A DNA stretch of 64,000 bases from Leishmania infantum JPCM5. Taxonomy: Eukaryota; Euglenozoa; Kinetoplastea; Trypanosomatida; Trypanosomatidae. Positions 19,670-31,600 of the stretch are shown in pieces. The stretch's first letter is position 1. The number at the start of each line of letters is the position of its first letter. The stretch spans positions 604,130 to 668,129 of the forward strand of contig NC_009418.2 in assembly GCF_000002875.2 (NCBI RefSeq). Reading direction: 5' to 3'. The notes beneath the pieces were generated by a model. That model was not told the DNA's origin. It was given only the letters and a program-made list of their open reading frames with translations, and ran no database searches. Made by a program: the position numbers and the translations under genes.

Positions 19670-22600
19670 CTAGAGAGCTGTGAGGATGCACACGTTGCAG
19701 GACGCCTCCGAGGCGCCTTGGCAGACGAGCGGGGCGTATGTGCGCACTTCTTCGTCACTGCACATGTCCACAAACTCGTACCAGTTGATGTGATGGGCGA
19801 ACTCCTCCCAGGTAAGAAAGCCGTCGTGGACAGGATGCGGCAGCGGTGTTCGCTCGCGGCTGCGCAATCGCGCCTCCCGAAGCGCCTCGAGCTCAGCGCA
19901 GCGACTGCAGTCGACCTGCGGGAGTGCACAGCCTTCCGCGCCGCGCCGACAAGAATCAAGAGTGGCGCGCACAAAGTCAGATGCACTTTGTCGCCGCCCA
20001 CTTCCCTCCGTTCTCTGAAGACTGTACCGTGGAGTCCACCGCATCTCTGCCAGCGCGTGTGCCAGCGCGCAACCGCCAAACGCCCTGATCTCTGGCGTCT
20101 GTGCAACAGCCATGAAGTCGTGCCACGCGTAGCTTCGAGCAACCTCGGCCACGGTAGCCGTGCGCTGCGAGCTGACCTGCACCACACGCTCAGGGACGCG
20201 CAGCAGCCACGATGTCGTCGCAGAGAATGCCTCTTCCATCTCTCGCATATCGTCTGAGACGCGGCCCGCAGAGGCCGAAGCTAAACTGGCCCGCCGCAGG
20301 GACGTGGCTGCGCCACGAGAGAAAGAGCGAGTTCCGCCGGTGCCATGGTCGAGCAGAAGATTTGCCGCTCGCCGGCACGGCACGCGCTGCTTTTGCCGCC
20401 GCACCGCTCCGCGGCCACCATTGTCGCCTCCACGGCGGTTGGTGTGCTCGTCACCGAAGGGGTGCAGCAGATCGGAGACAAGGCTGCGCACCGTGTCGAG
20501 CCCCATGATATTCACCAGGCTCATGTACTGCCCTTTCATCTGCTTCACGTAGGAGTCACGGTAGAGGAACGCAAGGTGCCAAATGGTGTCGCACACGTTG
20601 CGCCGCTGAACGGCGTCCCACTGCAGCCGTGAGTCCTGTGTCGAGCCGATGAGGAGGCTGGCTGCACCGGCCAACTTCCAAAGCGGGTCGTCTGCCGCGC
20701 CAGGTGAGCGATAAAGCGAGAGGGAGACGAGTAGCGGGTCAACGAGAAGTCGCTGAATTGCAACGACCCGGCTCCAGAGCGGTACACTGGACCTTCGCCG
20801 ATGCCGCAAAGTCTGACCGCTGTCCTCCTGCGCTTTTGCGAAATGCTGCTTCGCGGCTATTAGCTCCCGCTCGAGGCGGACTTGCCATGGAAAGAGCAGC
20901 GCTTGACACGCTTGAGCAGCGCTAGCAGAGTCTATGCGTTTGCACGACGACGATGGCCGTAGAGCCTCCCAGCTGGACACCACCTCCTCAACGTAGCCCA
21001 TCATGGCTGTGATGAAGCCGTCTTCGATGTGCAGCTCCACGGGTGTCAGCCAAGCAGCCACAACAGAGCAGTAGAGAATAGGCGTGATACGGAGCAGCTT
21101 GCGTTCAATCTGAAACCCGCTCTCCCGGTCATCGACGAGCTGCGCGACGACGCGCTGCTTCGCAGACGGCCGCTCATCGTCCACCTGGAAGCTGCGGAAG
21201 CGCAGCTGAATCTGCTGAACATCACCCTCATTCGCGTCCTCATAGGACCCTGTCGCCGACGGTCGACTCGCGCCATTTGAGACACGCGAACCCTGTACAA
21301 AGGAGAAATCCACTGGTTGGATGGCCAAGAGCAGCATGTCCTGCAGCTGCCCTTCCCGCTTGCCAGTGGTGCGGCACAAGACGTACATGCTGGCGAGGTG
21401 CAGCGCAAGCGATAGCTGCGGGAAAGGCAGCGTGCGGTAGACATCAACGGTGGGCTCCATCGTGATACTCACTGCGTAGCTGATGCCGTGCACACCGCGT
21501 ACACGAACAAAAAGCAGCGATGACGCACCAGTGGCGCTGTCCCCCACATCGAGCTCGCACTGGAACGCGTCGACGGTGCTGGAGCGGCAACCGATCTGCT
21601 GAGGGTCGAAGTTGAGCACGCACGACGCTGCAGCTGCCGGTGTTGCCTCTTGCGCGCTGTTCGCTGTCCCATCGACACCGTCGGTAAGGACCCAGAGCTC
21701 TACCTCAGCCGGCAGACGCCCGGCTGCGGGCGGCGCGTCCCACGTCCACGCCTTGCGGCGCCGAGGGAACACTGTCGAGACGCGACGCCCTCCGCGCTGC
21801 CGGAAGCACACCGTGAAGGAGGTGCGGTTCTCCAGCACCAGCGGCGGCTGCACGGCTTCTTCCACCTGCACGCACATCATGCATCCCTTGTGCTCGTATG
21901 TCCTGACGTTGAACACCTTCGCCTCCTCCCGTCTGACGAACAGTTCCTCACCCACTTCAAGGATGTCCTCCGGGCGAAGCGGCGGCAGGCGGTCAACGAC
22001 ACCCTGCGCAGCCCGCTGCCCTGCCCTGGCAGAAGTTTGCGGCCAGTGCTCAGCCAGTGAGCCACGGGTCTGATAAACCAGGTTCACGTACTGCTCCTCC
22101 ACCGTGTGGATTGCAAACGGCGGAGACCAGAGGCACTGCTCGATGTTGTGCACCTTGTCGTCGCACATCGCAAAGGAGAAAAGCGGTTCCACTCTGCCGT
22201 CGGCCATGGCTGGTGCCACGAGGGTGCTGACTACCGTCTTGGTGAAGGGTGCCGCTTGCGCTGTCGGCGCTGGGGGGTGATACCCACCGCTGCTGCTGTG
22301 CTGGGAAAACCGCAGCGCGTACGGCGACTTGTTCACCAGCACCCAGCGCGGGAAAATGGACACGACACGGGTGTCGCTATAGGCACGGACGGAGGCCTGA
22401 TGGCCCATCTCGACGCGGCACGAAAGAACCCACACAGCCCCGCGCTTATGGCGGCTGGCGCAGACAATCACCTGCACTTCTGCCGCCTCGTGGACCAGCA
22501 GCGGCTGCGACGACCACTCCGACCACAGCGCCTGAGCAGCACCACCGCTTGTTCCCGCCTCGGTGGGCTCCAGGAGGCGCAAAAAAAGACCTTTGCTTCC

Positions 22601-25600
22601 GGCGTGGCTTTTGTCTTTGTGGCACAACTCCGCTTGTAGGCTGTGGTACAGAAACGGTCCTGTGTGCACGGCAGCAAGCTGGGTGCCGCCACCGCGCGCG
22701 TTAAATTTCCACGGCGACACCGTCGCTGTGCGCTCCGTACGCCCCGACAGCCCCGCTATCGGGACGATGCACCGCTCCGTGTCGCCGTGATGCGGCCTTG
22801 TCGTATCGGCCAGTTGCACCGGCACATCGGTCTGATTGAAGATCCAGTGACGGCAGTACAAGGTAACTTCGCGTTGTGCATACTTGATGGCAAGCACAAG
22901 GGTTTCGTTGGTGACTGGGTCTACCAGAACGAGTTTTGTGTCACGACGCGTCTTGTCAAGAGGTGCGTGGACGCACGCCGGTGGGTGCTGCGCTGTTGAT
23001 ATGCCGGCCGCTGGCGCGGTAGGCCACTGTGCCAGTGTGACGCCGTTGGGCTGCTGCAGCGACACACTAAGGCACACATCCTCCAGTGGGTCCATCTCGG
23101 TTGCTCCGTAGCTTCCGTCCACGCCGACAGCGACGGAGCACACGCATGTGTAGACGGCCGTATCGGGGGATGTGTCAAGCAAAGAGATTCGCCTCCCTGG
23201 CTGAGTACGACGCGTTAGCAGCGTCACCGTGAGGGGAACGCCAACAGCGTTGCGAATGGTCACCACAGCCTCTGCTGTGACGATGACGGAACGCAACGGA
23301 GAGAGGGACGGGTGGCGTAGCACATCCGCCGGCTGCCTCGCTGCCGCCTGTATACGGAGGAGGAAGTACGTCTTGCCAGGCTGTCCAGACAAAACTACGA
23401 AGTTCTTGCCGACTGCGATGCGCGCGACTCCGCTTGCGCCACTGCCGCGGCTAGCACTGCTCCTGCTGCCGTGCACGGAGCTGCACACACACAGAAGCAC
23501 AGTTCCCGCCAGGCAAGGGAGACTGTCGTACGACATGCCGAGTGACACAATCGAGTCTGCGTCCAGCTGCATCTGGGTAAGTGCGGGGCTTGACGTCGAC
23601 ACCTCGGCAAAGTTGCCTAGAGCCAAGGCCACGCGGCGGCGCAGCACCTGCACAGGGACGCATTGAGAGGATGCCGGGGGTACGACGCCAACTGCGTCGT
23701 ATGTTCCAGGTGCGTCCACGACAACTTGCAGCAGCGGCATGCTAAGCCGATTCGTGAAGGTGACAAGTGTGTGCAGAAGAACCTGCTTCTGACCCTGGCG
23801 CTCAAGTGGGACAGATACGTCGGCGAGGATGTAGCGCTGCAGTGGCCCACTGGTGCCCATAGTTACCCGTTGCACACCAACCGACGCCAGTGTTATCACG
23901 GCTCCGCATGCCTTTGACGCCGGCGCGGTAGATGGGCGTTCCTGCTGCTGCTGCTGCTGCACGATGATCTTCTGGTGCTCTAGCGGAAGCTCCTTGCCAC
24001 GATATCGTGGTAGATTGAACTCCCACTCCTGCCCGACGTGCAGCACGCGCGCACGCGTGGAAGCGGCATCGTCGTCGTGGCTGTCGCTTGCTCGTCGCTG
24101 CACGCCCTGCGGATTCTCCACGTATTCCGGCAGCTGAACCACGACATCAAGCCCGATGGTCTGCACCATCTTGAATGCGTGGAAGACGGATGCACTTGCG
24201 ACACCGCCGTCTGACGTGCCGCGCATGGCCAGCGCATCAACTCCAGCCGACTCGAACATGTCCCGCAGCAGCAGTAGCTGCCGCACGTTGCGCAGCATTT
24301 CTGAGGAGAAGCACAGCTTAACGCTGCTCATGCGCGTCGAGAGCCGCGCATACCCTTTCCGGTCGTATAGGTCCATGACAGAGGCGTTCTTGCGTGAGCT
24401 GAAGGACACCTTCACCTCTACTGGTTCAAGAACCGGCGCCCACTGTGACCGGGACAGCTCATAGTACTCCAGCTGAAGCACGAAGCGCAGCTCAGCGCTT
24501 GTGTGCAGAGACTCGAGTGCGCATTGAGGAGTGTGGATCTCATTGGCATAGAAGCAAAAAAGAGGGGTGTCGTTGTCTTGGCTGTCGTCGATAATGAACA
24601 AGCTCACGTATGGGATTTGCAGCAATACGGTGGCCACGGTGGTGTCGGCACCGGCGGAGGCCGCCAAAACATTCCTCGCCTCCCCACCGCTGCGGGAATG
24701 GCGTGCCCGCACAAGCGACCCTACGCTCGCCTCGCTGTCGGCTCCGACCGCGTCCCAGCCGCGGTGCAGCGAGGACAAGCCAGACCACACATCCCGACGC
24801 ACCGCATCTTGCCAGCGCGATGCGGCCGCCTGCGCGTGACGCACCGCCCGTGCCACGAACACGGCGTCGCTGTACCGCACCCGCACCTCAACGCCTGTGC
24901 TGGCACTGACGTGGATCGTGTCAAGACGCACCGGCAACCCAGCGGGCCCGCCAGTGCGACGTCTCTTTTCTTCCGTCATCAGGACTTTCATGGCCCAGTC
25001 TGACACAAGGTCAGACGTGTCGACAGCGGTGCCGCCGTGCTGCGCACAATACTCACTTCGAACGCCCGCATGCGCCAGGTCAAACGCCCCCGTCAGCTCA
25101 TCCTCATCGGTTGCAGCGGATCTAGAGTTCACGAGGCACAGGTTCATGTCAGTGTATAGAACGAGGGTGCGCTGAGCCCACGTGGTTGAGGCGTGGCCTG
25201 TGCTGGCGCACAACATGGACGCTGTGCCGGCGACCGAGCGCGGCTCCGGAATGCGCAGCTCGACTTGGACTTCGCCGATAAACCGCTGCCACCTTGGAGA
25301 GGCTGCTTCTTCAACGGCCTTGGTGGACTCCTCGGCTGCGGTGCGCCGCTGGTGATCCATCTGCAGAACCGCCGTGCGGACAACACCGGCAGCGTCTCTC
25401 TCCAGCGCGGACGTTGGCGGCACTACGCTGCAGGTCTCAGGATCGATCACAACATACGAGCCGTTGCCGGCGGCGACGTACGCCTCGATCGACAAGGCGG
25501 TCATGCACACGGTGGCGTTCATGATGCGCAGTGTCACGCCTTCCTCGAGAAAAATGAGCTGCCCGTGCCGCGAGGCGTTCATGTGAATCGTGTGACCATT

Positions 25601-28600
25601 GCCATAGAGGTACACGAGGCTGTAGAGCTTGTTGGTCACGCGCAGCGGCGTCCGCTCCGACAAAAGCAAATCCTCGCTGAGCCACAAATCCTGCTGCACC
25701 ACGCGCTCTTTTGCCGACTGGTAGCCTGGCACGGTTACCTGCAGGTACGGGGTGTAGAGGAGGTCTACCCACGCCATCATCGGCACGGCCTCAACCGTCA
25801 CTGTGACTTGCCCGGCCTGCAGCGCGCCTCTGTACGCCTTGGTCTGTTCCTCCTGTACGACACGTAGCGAGCAAGACTTGCGAGCTGCTCGTGTGGCGGC
25901 CCGGCACGAAGCCGCCGTGACAGCAAGGGTGGGAATCACGTTTTCGGTGCCGAGGAGGCAGCTGGCCAGCGTCACAACCAGCCGCAGCGATACCCCTCGC
26001 TCGTTGAGGTCATCGTCGGCGTCCGCTATGCCGGACCAGTTGTGCTGACCAGCGTAGTAGGCTGCATTGAGATCGCTTAGCTCAAAGTACACTGCCGTTT
26101 GATGGCCGGACCCATCATCGCCGTTGCCCGCGTGCACGCGCAGACGCAGCGAAGAAAGATGGAAGAGGAAACACCTTGCCTTGGATGGTGAGTTCGTTTG
26201 CCTGTTGCGGTGCTGTTGCGATTTCTGCGGCGCGGCTGTCGCTGTCAGATCGGGTGCGGTGGCTGCGGCTGCGGCTGCTATGGACTGCGACGCCGACGAG
26301 AAGTACTTCATAATGGCTGCCAGGAAAGATGTTTGCTGAAGCGCCACACGGAGTAGCGCTGTGTAGTGGAGCTGCGTCAGCGTCAGATGCAACGCATCCA
26401 TGCCAAGGCGCCACTCCTCGATGCCGCCTGTGGCGGCAGCAGCGGAGGACTCAAAGGACTGCCCACTCTGCATCAGCTGACGCTGAACACGGATGCCAAA
26501 CCGCTCCACGAGCACTGTGCCGTTCTGCATCCCTTGGATGGCAGAGATGGAGATGCTCTGAAGATGCAGTACTGTTTGAGCACCGTCAAAACACTCGCGC
26601 TCCTGGATCACTGAGTTCCAGGCCACTGATGCCGCCTCCGTGACGATCACCAGCATCTCCTGTTCGTCCACAGCTCGCAGAATCGCCGCCTCAAGGGATA
26701 CAGAGGGGTATCCTGGCGTGGCGGACACAGCCACTTCCGTTTCACCTACAAGCAAAGCAATACTCCCACTCTGCAGTTGCAGTGCATAGCTACGATGTAA
26801 CGCGGATGTCGCCGTCGTGATGATAGAATGAGGTGACGCAGGCGCTGCGCTGTCGCGGAGCCGCGCCGCTGCGCACAACTTCACCTGCGTGCACACGCCA
26901 TCCAGCATCGCTGCCGCGTGCATCATCGAAGGTGCGAAAAGCCACAGCGGCTGTAAATCGAGGATAACCTTGCACTGCATGGGTGCATTCTCCAGCGCCA
27001 CGTAGAACACGTCACTTTCCGGTGATGCCGCCTTTGTTGGCAGTGCGCTGTCGTGTTTCGCCGCCGGCAGCTCTCCGAACAGCTCATCGAGCAGGCTGGC
27101 GTCTTTCGGCTTCGGTGGCCCCATCGGCGAGCCCGACGCTACGCGTGCGTGCGGTGATGCGTGACGACGGGGCCGAGGGAACGCCGCCACGGGCGCTTGC
27201 CACTCCGTCGGTTGTTCCAGCGCGAGCGGAATGGCCGTCACGACAGAGCCGCCGCTGCTGGTGTCTTCGAGCACGCAGCGAACAAGTCGGGCAACCCGCA
27301 CCATCGCATACGACGCATTCGGATTCTTGCACAGCTCGACTTGCACCCTCGATATCGCACAGCTCAGCACAAGTGCCGGCGTGCTAGGCGTGGGTGCTGC
27401 GGAGCTGGGGGAGTATGCGGGCACGGCAGAGCATGGAATACGGCACTCGAGATGTTGAAGGCGAATGCGCCCCACTTGCTTTGCCCGCCCGTCACTGGCG
27501 TTACCACCACTGGACTCGTGAGAGGGTGTCGGTGTCCTGGCTCTTGACGCTGACGGCGGTGCCTGGTCCATGTAGCGGAGGAGGCTCGCACGCAGCTGCC
27601 GGTCGTCAACGACCATTGCCCGGAGAATTACGACTGCCTCGCCGTTGACAGTGGCTGTTACCGCACCAAACGACTCCACAGAGAGGAAGACCGCTCTCTC
27701 TGGAAGGGCCGCGGTGCCAGTGGCGCTTGTCGAGTCCACCTTGGGGGTTACCAGCCAACGCCAACTACACTGCACCCTGAGAGACGCGGCTGGCGTAGCG
27801 GCGGCGCTGTGCAACGGTGCCACCTGAAGAATACATAGCCCATCGCTTTCCGGCAAGTCTGATGTCGCCGTACTCGGCGCGCCGCAGCCGAGCCACACCT
27901 GCTGCGCTGCGAAGGAGCAACTCAGCTCTCCGCTGGCAGAGCGCACCGCAGAAGCAGTAGCGTCGTTGAGCCGCAGCAGGCATTGCATAGACTGACCGCC
28001 ACTGTGGCTGGAATTGGACCGCGACGTGCTGATACACAGCGTCGCCGCTCCCTTCACACTCAATGTCCACGTGCTCTCCTCCGCGACCGCCTTGAGCAGC
28101 GAGGCAGGTGAAGACGCGTCTACCGCGTCTGACTCCATCTCCTTGCCGAACGCGGTGGGCCGGAAAAAGTTGGCGTGGACGACGTCCATCACGTGCGTGA
28201 GATCGGCGCTCGAGCAACGCAGAACGCACGACTCCGTCCGTGACGGTAGGACCACCACAAAGGACTTGCGCCGCGGTCCGCCGGCTGCCCATAAACATCG
28301 CGCATCGAACACAGAATGAGCGATATTGACGTGCCAACTGGGAAAGCGCCACTGAAATGGTGCTCCCGAACTCGGCTGAGCATGAGAGATGAACATGTCA
28401 GAGGAGTGGATGTCGTATACGATGTCTACCGCTGTTGCCGCCGGTGACTGGTCGGAGGTGGAAGACGAGGCTGGAACTTGCACACGGTCGGTAAAGAGAA
28501 GGTGCGCCGCCGCGAGGAGGAGGTGGGGCGCCGGCGATGGCAGCGGCGCAGAAGTGACCGCTTGCGCCAACCAGTCTACCTGCCTCGGCGTCTGTAGCAC

Positions 28601-31600
28601 GACCGATTTCAGGGTCACAGACTTACGCACATGCGTCCACGACACAGCCGCCGTGGCCTTTTCAGGAGCCCGCCACGATAGCGGGGGGCAGAGCAGCGCC
28701 CCCGCGCAGAACCAGCACGGCTCCCGCACCACCACCGCCGAGGCGCGCTCCACAAGACCCTCTCGAATGGATCCGAGGAGATGCATGAGCAAGGGGTACA
28801 AGAAGAGCAGTCGCACACGACGCAGCTCCAACTTGAGCTCTTGCTGATCGCGGATGCCCATAACACAGGCACCCTCGACGTCCTCACCACCGCCGTCCCT
28901 TCCGCACAACCAATCGGAGAAAGAGAGCATTGGCGGTAGCCTATGCCGCTTCCAGTCTACCGACAGTTTCGCGCTGTCGACGCGTGATTCACTGGGCGTG
29001 GAAGCGCCGTCCGGCTGCATGAGTGTGACCCAGTTCGCCTTGCCCGGCACAGCCCCGGTAGCTGAGGGGCAGCACCACTGCAGTTGTGGGCTCTCGGCGG
29101 TCATCCGCACGTGATCGCATGCTTCTGTCGTGCACCACTCCAGGACCGGGCCAAGCGCTTTGAATCGAAGCACAGGAATGTCCCTAGACACCATAGGCTC
29201 GTCCGCAGCGCCTTCGAGGTCCACGTTTACCTGTAGCGCAGGCGCGGTCACGTCGACATGAGTACACAGTGCGTTGCCACCGCACTCGCTGGCTCCACCC
29301 CACCCCACCTCGACATTCGTGGTGATTCTCGAGCTCACGTCCGCGCCTTCGCCTACTTCTTCCTTCCGCGTGTCCTCGTCACTACCAAGCGACCGCCACC
29401 ACGGATAGCCGGCAATGACTTCTGCGCCAAACAGCCGGTTCGTGAGCAGCCCTATCGTGTCCCAGAACGCCTCACCGCACTCCAACAGAGTTGGGCCGGC
29501 CCGCAGACACATCCGCGCGGATGGTCCGACGCGCATGGTGCACCGCCTCGAAGATGGCAGCGGCGACGGGCGCCTGTAGTGCACAAAACGCATGAAAAAC
29601 GCGATGGAGTCTCCTGCGGTCCGGCTGCCGCTGATGTCGTTCGTGGAAGAGCTCGATGGCACGCTCACATCGAAAAGTTTCACATCACTGTCGTGCGCCG
29701 CATTACCACCGAAGCGGGCGCACAACGCCACGCTAGTTGCAACGCTGAGTTCGTAGCTCTGCTTATCACGGTAGCAGTCGTGGCGCAGGAGAAACGGCGT
29801 GAAAGATAAGACTGCGTCGCGGCGAGGGGATCGACAGGCATCGGCGGAGTCGCTGTTCGTCTCCAAAGCATGCAAGCACACAGCAGGCTCGCTTCCTTCG
29901 CACGTCATGCGCAGCGAGGGAAAAGATACCGTCACCCCGTAGAGGGGCTGCTTGCGTAGCTCTGGTGCTGACACGGCGGTGCTGTAGCGGGCCTGCACGG
30001 AGGGGCGAAGCAGCAACGGTGGCTTAGCTTCAGACACACAGCAGCGGCGCAGCGCCGTCGCGAAGGCGCGTGCCTCGGCATCGCTGGCGCACTGGAAGGC
30101 GACGTAGCGACAGGGAACCGCCTGCGTGTGCGCAAGGACGCGACTCAGAGCCTTTCGAACCTGCTCCTGTGAGGGCGCGTTGTTGTCCCCCTCTACCGCG
30201 TTCCCTTTCTCCAGCCACGCGTTGACAGCCCGCTTCAGCCAGAACGCGTTTTCGAGGAGCGCCGGCGGCACCTTCAGTTTGTCAAGCAGCAACCGCTTTG
30301 CATCCCGGTAGCCGCTTGCCAGCGCTTCCTCGTGATTCCTGCCGCCCTGTGAGACGTAAAGGTGCACACAAGGCCCTGCGGTGACACTAGCAGCGGCCGT
30401 GCCCCCAGAATCGTTCTCGCCGTCGAGGAGGACGTGCGTGCAGCCGTCCTGCAGCGTGTAATACTGCGCCGGGAACGTTGACCGTTGCGCGTGGTAGACA
30501 ACACACACGCCAAGACGCACGCTGACTCGCTGAGGAAGAGAGACAGCGGCCGCCAACGTGGCGTGCTGCCGTGCTGCAGAGAACGGATGCAGCTGCTTGT
30601 AGCGCGACTCCAGTTCGTCTGCTGCGTGCGGCGGAGCGTCGTCATCGACGTCGCCGGCAGCGCCTTGACCCGCATGCGCAGCGGGCCAGAACCTCTTTCC
30701 TGTCGTGTGCGGAAGCACGCGCACGCGACACATGTAAACGGCTTTGCTCTCTGGACTTTGCGCCGCACCCATTTGTCGGGCACCACGCTCCTGAATATTA
30801 AGCTCGACCGATGCTGCCAAGTCTGCCAGCATGGTACAGGCGGTCGTGAGCACCGAGAGGCTGGTGCGCGACCATGTCAGACTGACGGCATCGCTGGAGG
30901 ACATGCGAAGGCTCCACTGAGGCAGATTGGGGTGGCATCGCCCCAAAAGACTCCGCTCTACCACCGCGGCGATGGCCGTGTCAGGCAGCAGCACGCCCCT
31001 CTCAATGGAGAGCGGCCCGTCAGCAGAAGGGTCGTTTCGTGGGAAGAACACAGAGAGACGCGCGGCGGCCATCCGAACGTGAAAGCAGTCGATCCAATCC
31101 GTGTCAAGTGAGCCGAGCGCTGCAGCGGCGGTGGCCTTCGTCGTCGCGGAGGTGCTTGCGTTAGAATGATCCTCGCTTACCTCCCTGCGCAAGCGCCCCT
31201 GCAGCTGTAGGCGGTGCACTGCATCATTGCGCAGACACAATTGCGTCAAGGCGAGCTCGCAGCCCTGGACCTGTGGTACCTCGGAGAGGGAGATGTGCAC
31301 GGCATCCACTGCCACCGACCAGTCAACGGAACGCTGTTGCTCCACCCTGCGCCGCAGAACAACGAGCCGCGCGTCCTCATCTGTCGCACAGCGCTGCTCG
31401 GCGTACGTCATGCGCGGTGACACAGGCATTGCCAACGCTGTGAAGTCGCCATCAACGTTGGCATCTATCGGGGGTGATGTATAGACTTGTGCGTCGCCCA
31501 AACTGTCACTAGCGGCCGAGTGCGACAGCGCTGTTTCGGGCCACATTACCGTAAACAAAAAGTCGCTCAAGTGACGCAGCGGCACAACATCAATGACCAC

